Origin: Timema cristinae
Taxonomy: Eukaryota > Arthropoda > Insecta > Phasmatodea > Timematidae
NCBI GenBank assembly: GCA_039000515.1
Contig: JBCFYV010011172.1
Location: 78,459,846 to 78,523,845 of the forward strand
Length of the DNA stretch: 64,000 nucleotides
Direction of reading: 5' to 3'
Shown here: in pieces, positions 42,901-52,830 of the stretch
Layout of the letters: each line of letters starts with the position of its first letter
How positions within the stretch are numbered: position 1 is the first letter of the stretch
Notes under the pieces: generated by a model
Database searches by the model: none
What the model was told of the DNA's origin: nothing
What the model saw: the letters and a program-made list of their open reading frames with translations, nothing else
Translations under genes and position numbers: made by a program

Positions 42901-44339
42901 TTAAATTCTAGCAAACTACCGGTGAGAGTACGAATGTCTCGTCTTGTTTAGTTTATTGAGAATGGGGAAGCCAGGGTTTGAATATTGGTTTGGTGTAGTG
43001 AGGTAATATTTCCTCAATGTTTTAAGACTCTCATATCATGCAAATGTAGGTAGACTTCCTCTAAAGTTATATCTTATTCATTATTAGCTTCACTAGCGTA
43101 AATATGTGGTTAGTCTGGATGAATATTAAGACGTGGAACACGAAGAATTTTTAAAAAAAATTCAATCCTAGACATAGTTAGATCATTATTATCAACTATT
43201 CCTACAAGCACAGAGACAAGAGTGATATTTTGTGTACGTTTTCATTCAGGGAAAGTATCTTAATCGTGAAAATTTGACCTTGAAGTCATGATGGATCTTT
43301 TTATTATGTGGTGCTGTCCTCCAAATGTGGATTTTACAATTCTCTCTGTCTGTCCTTGTGGCTATAACTGAAATTATATGCTGGATTTAATTCACACTTG
43401 GTATTTATATATTAAATGGACATGCCTCCTCAAGAAGAACTAGTGACTATAAAAATTCTATTTCTAAAATTAAAGATGGTTTACTAATGACTGATTTTGG
43501 AAAATTCTATTTCTTTCAAAAACAATTTTGTTCAAAATATTAACTTGGGGAGTGTTTTACATTATAAATGTTACCAATTGTACTGTATACTTTATCGGAG
43601 GGACATTCATTTAGCGTTGTTTACTGATAAAAAATTATTGATAAATTTTTGTTCCAACCATATGTTTTCAATCATATGTTTTTTATTGGTATCTTGTGTC
43701 TTGCCACCCATCATTTTACTGTACACTGATGATATTATACCGTTTCAGCGGAGAGCAGAGTCAGAGGGATGCTGATGTTTGAACTGCACGAATCTCTGGC
43801 CGAAGAAACCAGGAGAGGAGCGGACAAGGGAGATATGAACTTGTTGCAGTTGAAACACAAGATTCAGGTGAGTGCTAGTAGAAACACTTTGAACAGAGCA
43901 CACAGGTGCTACATTTAGTTGAGGCTTTTCCATGTTGCAATTTATCCCATTTGGTTTACTATAACCAAATAACAATTATGGAATAGTTTGGAAATATAGA
44001 ATAACTTTATTAGCAGTCCAGTACGCATGTGACCACAAGAATTCTATCACCTTCTATAGGTAGAAGGTGCCAGTAACCCAGTGTTCTTTTACCTCCAGGA
44101 GTACCTATACCTCCTGAAAGTTTCGATCAAGTAACCCAATGTTGTTGTGACCACAGGAGTCCCAACATCTTCTGACGGGCGCAGAGAAGATGCTCAGCAG
44201 TGAGCCAGAGATGATCCCAGAAGGGGAGATTGCAGTTGAAGTCAAACGTAGGATCCTTGACCAGGAAGCCTCCCAAATGAACGGGTCTACAAAGAATGTA
44301 CCCCTCTCCCAGACCAAGTGCGTCTCCATGGGCATGTGA
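27802..44339 (+). CDS. SmydA-like SET and MYND domain protein (seven coding exons)
   Basis: A protein-lysine methyltransferase of the arthropod SmydA (msta-like) group. Exons: 27802-27936, 39210-39473, 39717-39973, 40264-40571, 42108-42514, 43749-43867, 44157-44339 (TGA). The product is about 557 residues, a usual length for the family. Order: MYND finger (residues ~5-41), first half of SET ('FLGRHLVSTRPIKSGE'), a second Cys/His cluster (~110-128), SET-I helices, SET core ('FIEHNCRPNCSKTF', 'SISYTEQTWGTARRRYHL'), post-SET cysteines ('CCCERCKDPAELGT'), and a helical C-terminal domain. The family binds S-adenosylmethionine; many SmydA members have unknown substrates. Exon 3 is 257 nt between two phase-0 junctions, so one base is missing (39785-39800), and intron 5 has a GC donor. 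A 41-bp minisatellite stands directly upstream. A paralogous exon lies at 58921. I chose the start at 27802 because it leaves the standard short SmydA N-terminus before the first Cys. Identity is sure at family level; the exact paralogue is unknown. Confidence 0.9.
28255..28950. repeat. 94-bp tandem repeat in SmydA intron 1
   Basis: 'ctggtcggtc' or close variants recur at 28521, 28614, 28708 and 28802 (period 93-94). Each unit also has 'tacaatgtaggtaccca', 'agaagctcgaactattg' and 'ctccttaagctataata'. Diverged units extend to about 28255 and 28950, giving roughly seven. Confidence 0.85.
29268..29640 (+). mobile_element. SINE-C, long copy
   Basis: The head 'tgttgacctgggtaggtctc' and B-box-like 'gagttcaaaccca' precede 'ggacaagtaaagccgtca' and 'gcccatgtcgattgtggc', then a 3' half with 'tagaaattcattgtg', 'gggatttctaccagatgg' and 'ccaatcgaaaggctgagt'. 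The 3' half is also seen alone at 58190-58410. Confidence 0.75.
29776..30003 (+). mobile_element. SINE-B
   Basis: Head 'gcttcggtggcccatggtct'; 'tagactagattgccgataac' and B-box-like 'ttcgataccagtc' follow. The body ends 'gaagacgtggtgct' and an A-rich tail. The tail resembles that of SINE-A while the head differs. Confidence 0.75.
30721..31008 (-). mobile_element. SINE-A with 11-bp target duplication
   Basis: Reverse orientation, from 'caccgcgtcttactacccg' to 'cctagaccaccaggtcac'. AACAAGTTGTT flanks at 30710-30720 and 31009-31019. Short (att)n tail. Confidence 0.9.
31657..31903 (+). mobile_element. SINE-B, best-preserved copy
   Basis: Head 'acttcagtggccacaaggtc', then 'tagactagattgccgatgac', B-box 'ggttcgaatctc', body with 'ttactctccttacacgta' and tail 'gggtagtaagacgtggtgct'. 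No clear target duplication. Confidence 0.8.
32130..32345 (+). mobile_element. SINE-B-like, diverged
   Basis: 'ttcatggtgacgggaagg', B-box-like 'gcttgaatcccggc', 'ggttttccactctccctcta' and tail 'aagtagtaagatgagggtt'. The head is unrecognisable. Confidence 0.6.
32346..33599. other. AT-rich intron sequence with a 20-bp C run
   Basis: No gene or recognised element. A pure run of 20 C lies at 32849-32868. Confidence 0.5.
33600..35799 (-). pseudogene. Ty1/copia retrotransposon polyprotein (gag-PR-INT), 3'-truncated and decayed
   Basis: Lies antisense within SmydA intron 1. Read from the ATG at 35799 on the - strand: gag N-terminus 'VNKFNGSNYQQWKFQL', a gag body ('AMFTLTSAMELSQI'), a CCHC knuckle near 35098-35068 in which the second Cys codon is a stop (CYN* ... 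HLARDC), protease 'TWTMDSGASSHMTW' (34945-34904), GAG-pre-integrase 'LWHEHLGHINVRALKELV' (34546-34495), integrase start 'YFVTFKDDYSGYRVVSFI' (about 34310-34250), 'LHTDNGTEYI' (34170s), 'APYTPVQNSHSKRDMRTIVE' (34082-34020), and 'RMILVGYDGNSTNYRLYDPD' (33790s). The integrase Glu expected in 'QNG-x-x-E-R' reads Lys. Reverse transcriptase and RNase H are missing. Multiple frameshifts; inactive. Confidence 0.85.
35800..36290 (-). other. Possible copia leader/5' LTR
   Basis: About 490 bp upstream (on the - strand) of the gag ATG, with a plausible LTR start 'tgtcagaatattgtaaatcg' at about 36282. No second LTR exists for comparison because the 3' half is deleted, so the boundary is a guess. Confidence 0.3.
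36400..36640. repeat. ~98-bp tandem repeat, three degenerate copies
   Basis: 'taattttgagagaatgatat', 'taattttgaggggatggtat' and 'aaattttgatggagagataa' at about 36410, 36512 and 36606, each followed by 'ttcaaartaat' and 'tgtgt'. Confidence 0.6.
36650..37410. repeat. CT/CA-rich low-complexity tract
   Basis: About 760 bp of irregular ctct/caca words ('tctctcacacactctc', 'ctcaaattctctt'). It gives Ser/Leu/His-rich frames on + and Glu/Arg-rich frames on - that are not genes. It sits in SmydA intron 1. Confidence 0.85.
37440..38079. other. No feature seen (SmydA intron 1)
   Basis: AT-rich intronic sequence without recognised repeats or frames. Confidence 0.4.
38080..38310. repeat. Short tandem repeat 'ttaggccaaatgactt'
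   Basis: About a dozen units of ~15-28 bp built on 'ttaggccaaa' followed by 'tgacttt' or 'gacttttatgccaaagtt'. Units vary, with a longer 28-bp subunit repeated at 38195-38260. Confidence 0.8.
39210..39473 (+). CDS. SmydA exon 2: SET N-half and second zinc cluster
   Basis: 88 codons, phase 0 at both ends; acceptor ctgttccag, donor AAG|gtcggg, which is weak after GT. It encodes the SAM-binding strand region ('GRHLVSTRPIKSGEVVLKEA') and cysteines C-x2-C, C-x2-C, C-x3-C and H-x3-EC. Confidence 0.9.
39717..39973 (+). CDS. SmydA exon 3: SET-I region, one-base frameshift
   Basis: The first part reads 'YRCLTVLRCLYQRE' in the frame entering from exon 2. From about 39797 the sensible frame is the -1 frame ('TDPQCWDKIMGLEPHSEKR' to 'ICGVVQ'). 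Length 257 nt; 258 would keep phase 0 on both sides. The family text is continuous across the shift, so one base has been lost in the genome or in the assembly. Acceptor ctctag, donor CAG|gtagtc. Confidence 0.85.
40264..40571 (+). CDS. SmydA exon 4: SET core and post-SET
   Basis: Acceptor cttgttcag, donor GG|gtaggt, ending in phase 2. It carries the substrate/SAM motif 'FIEHNCRPNC' (counterpart of N-H-S-C-x-P-N), the 'SISYTE' tyrosine motif and post-SET 'CCCERC' plus a downstream Cys in 'AIRC'. Catalytic-core residues expected in the family are present. Confidence 0.92.
41109..41302. mobile_element. Fold-back MITE 1 (SmydA intron 4)
   Basis: 194 bp that folds on itself. The left arm 'cagtttcatagttag' through 'gtgctacactaaata' to 'gaatggaatggg' is the near-exact reverse complement of the right arm 'cccattccatttcag' to 'ctatgaaactg'. 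The arms are about 85 bp with a short loop. No coding capacity. No certain target duplication. Confidence 0.8.
41318..41505. mobile_element. Fold-back MITE 2, adjacent and related
   Basis: The same module order as the preceding MITE but more diverged: 'cacgcctaaagtgcggtgct', 'gaatggaatgggccaatttc', 'taggtaggtgtcgtcttt', 'gtacagcaccacacatgagg', ending 'accatgaaacttgccc'. The arms pair imperfectly. Confidence 0.7.
42108..42514 (+). CDS. SmydA exon 5, followed by a GC donor
   Basis: Acceptor ttgatctccag. It encodes the end of the post-SET region ('CEGYLVPDNPL', 'WSCLLCGSSKQP') and the first C-terminal helices. The end at CCAG|gcaagg is inferred: read-through reaches a stop at 42529, whereas joining at the GC donor to exon 6 restores the family text 'ESRVRGMLMFELHESL'. 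Confidence 0.85.
42549..42705 (-). repeat. SINE-B fragment
   Basis: 'gcgccgcgttttactaccca' is the complement of the shared SINE tail. 'gtgggaaatcactaaaa' corresponds to the SINE-B body ('ttttccactttccc' complement). The head is missing. It starts about 20 bp after the read-through stop of SmydA exon 5. Confidence 0.55.
42930..43145 (+). repeat. SINE-B-like, diverged
   Basis: 'gagaatggggaagccagggt', 'tttgaatattggtttggtgt', 'cactagcgtaaatatgtggt' and 'attaagacgtggaac' follow the SINE-B order. Confidence 0.5.
43245..43500 (+). repeat. Dispersed 'agtat..t.atcgtg' repeat, copy 3
   Basis: 'gggaaagtatcttaatcgtg', 'gaccttgaagtcatgatgga' and 'ctctctgtctgtcc' match the 23.27-kb repeat in order and orientation. 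Confidence 0.45.
43749..43867 (+). CDS. SmydA exon 6
   Basis: Acceptor accgtttcag, donor CAG|gtgagt. Encodes 'RVRGMLMFELHESLAEE', matching the conserved R-x-R-G-x-x-x-x-E-L-H helix of SmydA C-termini. Confidence 0.88.
44157..44339 (+). CDS. SmydA exon 7 (last)
   Basis: Acceptor tgtgaccacag; 60 codons and TGA at 44337-44339. It starts 'ESQHLLTGAEKMLSSEP', the terminal helix typical of the family ('H-L-x-x-A-x-x-x-L-x-x-E-P'). The last ~25 residues are unconserved. Confidence 0.85.
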   Translation, partial: ESQHLLTGAEKMLSSEPEMIPEGEIAVEVKRRILDQEASQMNGSTKNVPLSQTKCVSMGM

Positions 44340-47300
44340 AAAGAAGATAGGGGGCACTTTGTTTTAATATGATCTAGAATATAGACTCTTAGAAAATGGT
44401 ATAAGCTCAAATAGAACCAATGCATGAGAATTTTAATATTCTTTAGTACCTTATCACCACACCAATTGCTGGTGCAAGGGTAGGCTATGTCTTATGAAAC
44501 TATTCATACCGTTAGTAAATTCAAGGGTAAGTAAAGCATGCCCACAGAACATTCATATTGGACCGAATTATTCTCAAGATTTATATTTTAATATTACACT
44601 CAAGGAGTTATGACGTACTATCTAAAAAGTATAGTAGATTCATAATTGGTTTTAAGCTAGCGTACAGAGTGTACTTCCAGTAAATTGTAGTGAATGTTCT
44701 TCTTGCTCTCTTTATAGTAGTCTATATTTTTAAACAATTATATCCTTTGTTTTAATAGCAAGCTAGTTTAGTAAAAATGGATGTGTAGTTGTTAATGAAC
44801 AATGGTAATGTAATTAAAAAGAAAAGAAAGTGAAATAATAACATTCCAATAGTACTTACAAACTTATTAAAATGTATTGTTCACAAAATTATTAATTGAG
44901 TTTTAACATTATCAATTTCAAAAACTATGCTTGTATGGTTCTTAAATAAACATATTTTATAAATAAATAAGACTGGAAATGTTTTAGTGAATCTTTCTAT
45001 CCAAACAAAAAATAATATTGAGAAAAATATTGTAGTAGTGTATAATAGACAAATAAAACAAATATAAAAAATATAAATAATTGAGCAAACGATTATTGTA
45101 GCGTAAGCCAAAAATAAAAACAGATCACTAAATATGATTCAAACTTGAAATACAAATAAAACAAATGAATAAATGAGAGTAAGTAGTCAAGATTTTATAA
45201 CTGAAATCTGTTACTGTCTCTCAGCTTGATATCAATCTGGATTGAAACCAACAATTAACCAATGGGATCATGTGATTCTGTAGATATAAATGCTCAGAAA
45301 TTCACCTGATGTTACATAATTAGTTTAATTATTTTGTAGACCACATTGTGTTAGATAATTAGTTCGACATTTTACATTAGACACACTACACTAACATTTC
45401 CCACATGGGGTTCTACGAGGTAATGTTAAGGGTTCCACAATAAAATTTAAATGTTTAAAATATTTTAGAGATTAAAAGTTAAAAATACTTCTCATATATT
45501 AATATATGGTAGACAAGACAATATTTGGGTCAGTTGCTTTTACTGCACAGTTTGTGTACTAAACGATCTTCGTAATTGGTCCTGAATCTGCAGTGTGTTC
45601 ACTCTGTTTAGTGGCGCTGATATTCACACATTCATGGGGCGATTTATGTGAAGAATACAGTAACCTGAGTTGTTGCAGTACACAATCAAAGTAAGTTACT
45701 GTTGCCATTCGCTAGTACTTTGTGCTAAACTCACTATATTCTCGCTATACTCTGGAACCAAAACGAATTATCGAAATCCATTTGATGCGGCTCCAGACAA
45801 GTGAATAAGATTGTCAACAATTAAACACAATTAAGAAGAATTTGTCAAAAAATATATATATTACACTTTGATTGTTAAAATGTATTGTGACGATTTTTTG
45901 TATTGTTTATACTAATAATAATAAAGAATCTCTGATACTAAAGTAATAATTATTTAATTAAGAGCGAAGCCTTAACATATTTTTCCCTGACAGGGATGGA
46001 TAAAGGACGGCTGCATTTATTTATGAAGAGAAAAAAAATGTATAGTTGCCTTCCCCCCTTGAAAAATTTAACTTTAAATTTAAAGATATTTGACCTTGAG
46101 CCAAGGATTTTTTTTCCTGCAGCACTTTTATTTTCTAATACTCTGAGTACCACCGTATAATGTATGTTTCCTTTCTTTACAAGTTATCTTTATTTTATGA
46201 GCATATTATGTATTTTAAACAAGTTTAGTGATCAAGGGTGTTTAAGTATAAACAAACATAAGTACTACTGGTATATGAGTGCTAGGAATTTAAAATTAAA
46301 AGCAAAACATTCAATACAAATAATCCTTAGAAAATTAAAGTATTAGTAATTAAGACCAAATTAATATTGAAAAACTGTAGGAAAAGATTCTGATGTTTTC
46401 TAAAGACAATATTTTAAGATATAAGTTAAATACTGTAATTTTTAGCACAAATGTATTGCTAATAGGGATATTATGCAAGTAATATAAAGTGATTCTCTAT
46501 AATCTGCTTTAGAAATAATGAGCGCCAAAAAGAAGAGGGTATACAAATTTCTATAAAAGTATGAGGGGAAAAATGATAAAAGAAAATTAAGACCTTGACT
46601 AATGCCATTTTAATTTTTATTCCTTTTCTTTCCGAGCATTATTTGATGCAAATAAAACCAGTTGTTTTTTTATTATTTTACTGGTACAGTCATATACAGA
46701 TTCTATACTTGCGTTTTTAGCTACACAACTTTTGCAGCTAAGAAGATTCTGTTACGAACTTTGTGTAAAAACACATTCATGTTATAAAAGTCTACTAGTA
46801 TTTTAGTAAAAGATTTGTAAAATGGACTCATTTGTACTAAATAACCCTAAAATTTAAACAAAATATGCAAGGTACAACTGAAAATTATGGTGCCACTATT
46901 GACCATTTGCTTGTACTGTAATACAATTAAGGCACAGGAAACCGTAACATACATTAATGCAGCATTACTACAAGGGCTCTGCAATTTGGTGTCTATCGTT
47001 TGGAAGCAAGTGTACCAAATTTGTATGGCATAATAGTCCTAAGCACTGATACAAGTCATACAGGAGCATCAATGTAAACTATTACAATAGCTATCAAATA
47101 ATTATGACTAAACAATTTATCAATTTATTTAGTAGGCTATATCTAAACAAATTTAGTATTTTTCAAGACCACATCTCCAGCATCCTGGTGTTCCGAGTGG
47201 CCTTCCGCTTCACACACACCTTGAGGCATCGTCTGGTTTAAACATCAAAATAGTTTCACTGCTGGACCTGATACTTTAATGCCATGAGCCACACAAGTTT

Positions 47301-48079
47301 TTTCAGCCCTCAAATATATATTTAATTTAATGATGTTTATATAAATCAAGCAGCTATGAGTTTATTTTTAAGGGTTTAGTTCTCAACAGCCTGATTTTTA
47401 ATATAATGTTTTGGTGCCAAAGGAGGCACAAGGTGGCTCCCTATTTGAATTTATTGGAAAATGGGAAGTGAATCGTAGGTATTGGGGCATATGATCATAT
47501 CAGCTTGATTTCTAGTAATTCACCTGCAAGAACAAATATATTAATTAATACATTCCCGACTTCTGGCAGATGCATTTGACTGAATAGTGCTGTTTTTAAA
47601 GGAAGCCCTATGAATTCATATACAAATATTTCCTAAAATTACATATAGTTAATCAAATGTAAATAATTACTATAGATAGAATAAAAACATATTTTATGTA
47701 CTTTCAAAACGTATTTAATTCTTAGAAGTAATTTGAAAACAATGCCGAAAAATAACATATATAATAAAGTATGTTAACAAAACTTAGGAGTCTTAAGCTG
47801 GCCCAACCTCAGACATTGAACTCTGAAGTTGTCACTCAAAGGCAAGTTCTAATGCATCCAAATGGGAACTAAGAGAACTAATTAAATCATGTTCTGACAC
47901 CACAAGTCACAGCATCGTTTTAAACCATACATTAAAGTAAAAGGTTCACTCTATAAAAAAAGATGGAGAGTTAAAGGGGGTGATTAATAATAAAAATCTG
48001 TATAATATGCAAACCTAAGGGGTTTCTAGAGAGATGTACCACCAACACACTAATCTACAGGCGACTGGTAGTCTCCCAC
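44340..48079. other. SmydA 3' flank and AT-rich intergenic sequence
   Basis: No coding region supported. The first AATAAA after the SmydA stop is at 44945-44950, giving a possible ~600-base 3' UTR. The remainder is AT-rich without recognised elements. Confidence 0.4.
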
Positions 48080-48844
48080 GAACATTGGTATACACTTCTT
48101 ACTTATCCAAGCAGGGCTTTGAGTCATCTGTGGAACTCTCCCCGGGTCGATCAGATAATCTACAAGCTCCTGGATAAGAGGATTGGTGGATCAGGAAAGT
48201 CTATTGTAGAATGACTGCGCAAGCTTTCGGAAGTGGCTCCTTATTTCCGGCATATCCAGGTATCAATGAAGAGTATCATTGGAGATGTATCAAAGTGCAT
48301 TCACAATTCTAGAATACCCTCATTTTTCTCATATGCGTGTCTACCAGCAAGCCCCACATATAATACACATAATCGAGACGCGGTTTGAGTAGCTGCTTGG
48401 ACAGCACCAGACCGTTCCATGTTGACAGGGTGGTATGCCTGTTCAGCATAGGATACCCAGCCTCCGCCTCGCTTTGATCAGACTTTCAGTTTGTGTAATC
48501 GACAGGTCAGTTTAATGCTTAGATTAAGACGCTGTCCACAACCTGATCTGATCTGTGATCAAGTGGAGCGGGAATGGCTTATCGTACTTTCTCTTCAATC
48601 ACACCGCCAATAGTCTCAAGTGTATCTCTTGAGGTATCTTGCAGCCTTCAGCCCTCTCCACGTCTCCGATTCACGAGCCGTGTCGTCCAAGAACATAGTG
48701 TGAACATTTCAGAATGTAATTCACATACAAGCTGAAGAGTGTAGGACCCACTACTAGTTGGAAACACTTCAGTCTGAATGCATCTGACTTGGGATATGGT
48801 GCTCCCAAAGGTTCGGTTAGATAAAAAGGATTGGACCATCCTAG
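48080..48844 (-). pseudogene. Jockey-like LINE ORF2 fragment (RT core to C-terminus)
   Basis: Antisense relative of the 12.4/15.6-kb LINE. It begins with 'ARMVQSFLSNRTFGSTISQ' at 48843-48787, runs through the region expected to hold the YADD box (near 48690, degraded), 'RESTISHSRST'-type decayed text, and C-terminal 'LIQELVDYLIDPG' (about 48180-48140). Many frame changes. Its upstream side is cut exactly where the hAT-like element at 48845 begins. Confidence 0.65.
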
Positions 48845-50174
48845 CAGTGGCGTCGCGTCAAGGCAAGTACTGCTTGCCTTTGATGGAAGATATATAATTA
48901 TTTTATTTAATGTTTGCAAAAATATGCTCCTGGTAATCATTTAAATGTTATTCAAGCATCAATAGGTTTGAAAAAAACATACAGGGCGGTGACCGTAACA
49001 TTCATGTAAGACGTGCACTAGTCCATCTAATGGTGGTTGGAAGTCCGTATTTGTCCGACTTTCATCCCATTGCTCTTGCTATTGTAGTTCTGATTTGTGA
49101 CGTTATATATTTTAGTGGGGAGAAAAGAGGAAGAGCTGTGGATACCAGGTAAAAATGCAAGCAACTGAGTTACGACATCTCTTGCCCGAAAGGTGACGAC
49201 TAGAACTGAAGTCACTGCCCTTCTCTTCGCCTTTAAAAACATAATCGGGATGGTATGGCATGAAAGGGGAAATTAATATGTTATTGTCAAGGTACTGACA
49301 CCATGGCTACACATCTAAGCTCGGTACACACGACACAACTTCTTGTACATAAAGTTGTAGAAGAAGTTGTAGCCTGAAGATAGCATCGTGTGATCACCAA
49401 AACTTGTGCAAGAGCTTCTTTGCACAACTTATTGTATACAATTTCAGGAAATAGAACGTGTCCTATATCAGCCATCTTTCTTGCACAACTTTTGAGTTGT
49501 AAACACGAAAACTTCGTCTGCTAGACAGTTATTTTTTTTTTTTAAACAAAGGTGGTTGTAAGAAAAACAGCTAAATGCTTTAAAACAAACAAATAATTAT
49601 AATTGAAGAAGGTTAAAGCCCAAAAATAAATGTTTTCAACTGTTTTAAAAGAATATTTAAAAATCTGCAGAAAAATATATTTTTTTTCATAATAGTTTTA
49701 GGAATGAATAAGAAATTATTTACATTAACTACTAATATTTTCCAAATAATTTAATCATTATTTTTCCATAAAAAAAGGGCAAAAACGCCATTTTTTTTCA
49801 ACTATTGTAGGCAATCTCAAATTCCATGTGAACAGCCACTGGCTAAAATTTGTATGCACTTCATGTGACCAAGGTATTGTACAATTCCTTGCACAACTTT
49901 TTGTACAAGAAGTTGTGTCGTGGGTACCGTGCTTTAGAGTTCTGTGGAGTTAATTGTAGCAGATGCTTTTGTTTTGATGTGTGTATCAGTGAAAGCTAAC
50001 AAACGAAAGTTTATAAGTATATGTCTATAATTAGTAATAAAACAATAATGTAAATCACAGAACAGAAGGACGACCAAAGACACAACTATCATTAAAAAAC
50101 ACCTCCAAATAGTTTCTTGAAGTATACTTTTTTTTCCAAGCTTGCCTAAGAATTTTGGTCGCGAGACGCTACTG
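48845..50174 (+). mobile_element. Non-autonomous hAT-like DNA element, copy 2
   Basis: 1,330 bp. Left end CAGTGGCGTCGCG, right end CGCGAGACGCTACTG, which is inverted with small differences. Flanking octamers CATCCTAG (48837-48844) and CTTCCTAG (50175-50182) differ at one base, fitting an 8-bp hAT target duplication. Nearly the whole element matches 4280-5650, including the inner inverted-repeat module (49303-49949). No transposase. Confidence 0.75.
49303..49949. mobile_element. Inner inverted-repeat module, copy 2
   Basis: Left arm 'cggtacacacgacacaactt', right arm 'aagttgtgtcgtgggtaccg'; same layout as 4745-5380. Confidence 0.6.
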
Positions 50175-50579
50175 CTTCCTAGCCATAATTCAAAATTATT
50201 TATATAAATACAAACTTTTTTTTAATGTTAGCTTGTAACAATTTTCCCGTAGTATCCGAATATTATAATACTTTACCATCACTCAAAGAAACACACGAGC
50301 CAAAAATGGGTTCCTTACAACATATCATTTTAAATTAACTTATCTCTGCTGAGATTATTTTTTTCGACTAAGGCATATGTTCGATTTTACCTACAACAAT
50401 AAAGCCACTCTGTAAAAAAGTAATACTGTGGGAAACCAATTCAATTGGAAATCAGGCATACCATATATAAATGTATTGCACAGTACTCCACAATGGAGTA
50501 ATACTCACTGGACCTATAGAACTATGCCTAAAATAATATAATTACATCAGCATCTACGAGAATATGTAATAATGGGACC

Positions 50580-50804
50580 TCCTCCATCCCGGCACAAATT
50601 TATCTGATTACTAAATCCTTCCTTCACCTCTGACAAGATATCTTGTGAATGTGGGGAAGGCCAGGCCTCCACCGTAGTTCGGATTCCACGTTAAACTGTA
50701 GGTCCTCCATTTCATCTCACAATCACCCTACCATTACACATTAGCGTAAGTGCGTATAACCAGAACGGGTAGTAAGACGCGGTGCTAATATTAATTAATT
50801 AATT
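50580..50804 (+). mobile_element. SINE-A, 5'-truncated, with 12-bp target duplication
   Basis: Lacks the tRNA-like head and begins at 'tcccggcacaaatttatc'; the tail 'gtagtaagacgcggtgct' is intact. AATAATGGGACC flanks at 50568-50579 and 50805-50816. The truncated 5' end with a duplication shows incomplete reverse transcription. Confidence 0.85.
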
Positions 50805-50819
50805 AATAATGGGACCGGG

Positions 50820-52309
50820 GTTGATATTTATTCCAGTCACCTTTTTATGAATATCCAATTTTTATGCAACTGCTTCAAACAACAACACTGTCTCCGACCA
50901 CCATCTGAAGTTAAAGTGCTGGCCGGCAGATGTTTCGTCTGCATGCTCTCAGGGGCGGCTCAAGAGCCGGGTGAACCTGGCGGCTGCCCCGGGAGCCAGC
51001 TTGAGTGGGGTGACGATGGCGCCAAACAGAACACCAACGTAACTTGGGCGTAATAGTGGAGTTGCAAAGCATAACAATCATTCACTTTTTGATTTAAACA
51101 TGAAATTTGACATATTTTAAGTGTAGCTTTTTGTGGTGAATAAAATAGAATATAGTGCCGCTCTTAAAAGGTTATTTTACATTTGCCATCTAAAAAAAAA
51201 TGCACCCTGAAACTTTTTTATTGTTGCAATTATCTCGTAAACCGTTAATTATATTAAGTGTGTGTCATGTTAAAAATAAAAGAGAACTTTATCTACAAAA
51301 CATGTTTTTATAGTTTTCTTTGTAATCCAAACTGTTTTCGTACAATCTCGCAGGGAAACCTATGGAATATTATTACTATGTGTTGAGTTTCCCTTCAGCT
51401 TATTTTCCTATCACGCCCAGGTTATTTTAAGTTGTTGGTTTGAGGATTATTTTATTTTTTCCTAGAGTCCATTCGCCATAGGAGTGGTGTAACTGACAGC
51501 TAGCAGAATATTTAAAAATGTGTAAAATAAAAACATAATTATAAACAAATGATTTGTTGGGAAAGTTTTGACTGCCAAAAGTGACACCAAATAATGTTCT
51601 GGCAGTTCATATGGTTTGTCGAATGGATACATGAGAGTAGATCTGGTAGCTTTGCTAGCTCTCAGCTAACACCCTTCCTATTAGAAAGGACTATATTATC
51701 CACAGGTTGTATAGAGGGATGCCAAAAAGCAATCCTGTCCCCGCGCCCCGCCATTGCACACTCTTGTCTAGCGGGGTGAAGTAGTTTAATGTTTTGTTTA
51801 TCTTTAAAGGGTTGTCATTATTTTTACATGTGGTTGTTACTAATGATGATTAAGGTTAATTTGGTTAATTATTGTTTAACTAAAATATAATTAATATTTT
51901 TCTCGTACGAACGTAGCTCAGCTTCGTGCAAGATCGGAATAGTCTCACAGTTAATTGTTCCGATACAACTCTGTTTAAATAAGAGGAGGGAAATTCAAAA
52001 CCTCCTAACGTGTGACTGAACCATATATTTGTCCACGTTCAGTTTTGTTGGGTATTATTGTTTATTTCGTTCAAATATCTCTCGTTTACTTATGAGTAAA
52101 CATAAATTGTAACCTTCTCTGTTTAATTAAGGCTAATTAATGGCCTGTTTTAGAATTTATATGTCTAAATTAATATAACATTTTCATCGATTATTAATTT
52201 ATATTGTCATATTACTGCAGGTACAATTTGGTAAAGAAGACCCACAATTATGTACTTTTTTTTTTGTTAAGGAAATTCCAAAATGTCTCTTGAAACATCC
52301 TGAACATTT
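50820..52309. other. No gene recognised; one hAT-like terminus
   Basis: 'caggggcggctcaag' at about 50950 resembles a hAT terminus, with a GC-rich stretch after it. No matching end or duplication was found. The rest is AT-rich. Confidence 0.3.
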
Positions 52310-52549
52310 ATCATTCTTTAAGTCTAGTGCGTGCCTAAAAAAACGTCTCTAGAAACATTATTTGGAAACATCTTGCACTCGTTTCTATAATGTGTTTTCG
52401 GAAACAACTTCCAAACCGTTAGCAAATATTTTTCCGTGTTTACTTTGTGTTTTCCAAAGAGAAAACCATATTTCTTGTCATCCATTTCAAATGGGCTACA
52501 AGAAACAAAGTTGGCGTATCTGGATTTATTTGCCAACATTGTTGACAAC

Positions 52550-52830
52550 AAACAACGTGGGCCTGGCCAGTCGTTCCCGATCTTGGTGCCAAACATTTGT
52601 AAAAGATCTTCAAAATCTGTAAGAGACTTGCGGATGACGTACTTAAAACCATTGCCATCTTCGAGCTTTAGTTCTGTCAGAAGCTTATTTGCATAATACT
52701 ATGAACCATTCATTTTTGAAGCACTGTGTGAGCCCGCCACAGTTTTTTTCTTCTTCTCTGTCTTCTTGAACAGTCCATAAACTACGTACAAAACACAAGC
52801 CGTCGTAGCAGCATCCTCCTCGGCAGACAT
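52550..52830 (-). pseudogene. PIF/Harbinger transposase (HARBI1-like), N-terminal fragment
   Basis: Starts at the ATG 52830 ('MSAEEDAATTACVLYVVYGL', then a lysine-rich patch 'FKKTEKKKN'). After frame changes it reads 'LTELKLEDGNGFKYVIRKSL' and 'FEDLLQMFGTKI'. The alternation of a basic N-terminus and the 'L-x-x-E-L-x-L-E-D ... F-x-x-L-L-x-x-x-x-x-x-I' region is characteristic of Harbinger nucleases (from memory). The DDE core is absent or unrecognisable. Inactive. Confidence 0.5.

Noticed and set aside
43497..43775. + strand open frame overlapping SmydA exon 6
   Set aside because: It lies in another frame over AT-rich intron and ends just after the exon 6 acceptor; it is a shadow.
50950..51780. 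Complete hAT element starting 'caggggcggctcaag'
   Set aside because: No opposite terminus or 8-bp duplication could be found.
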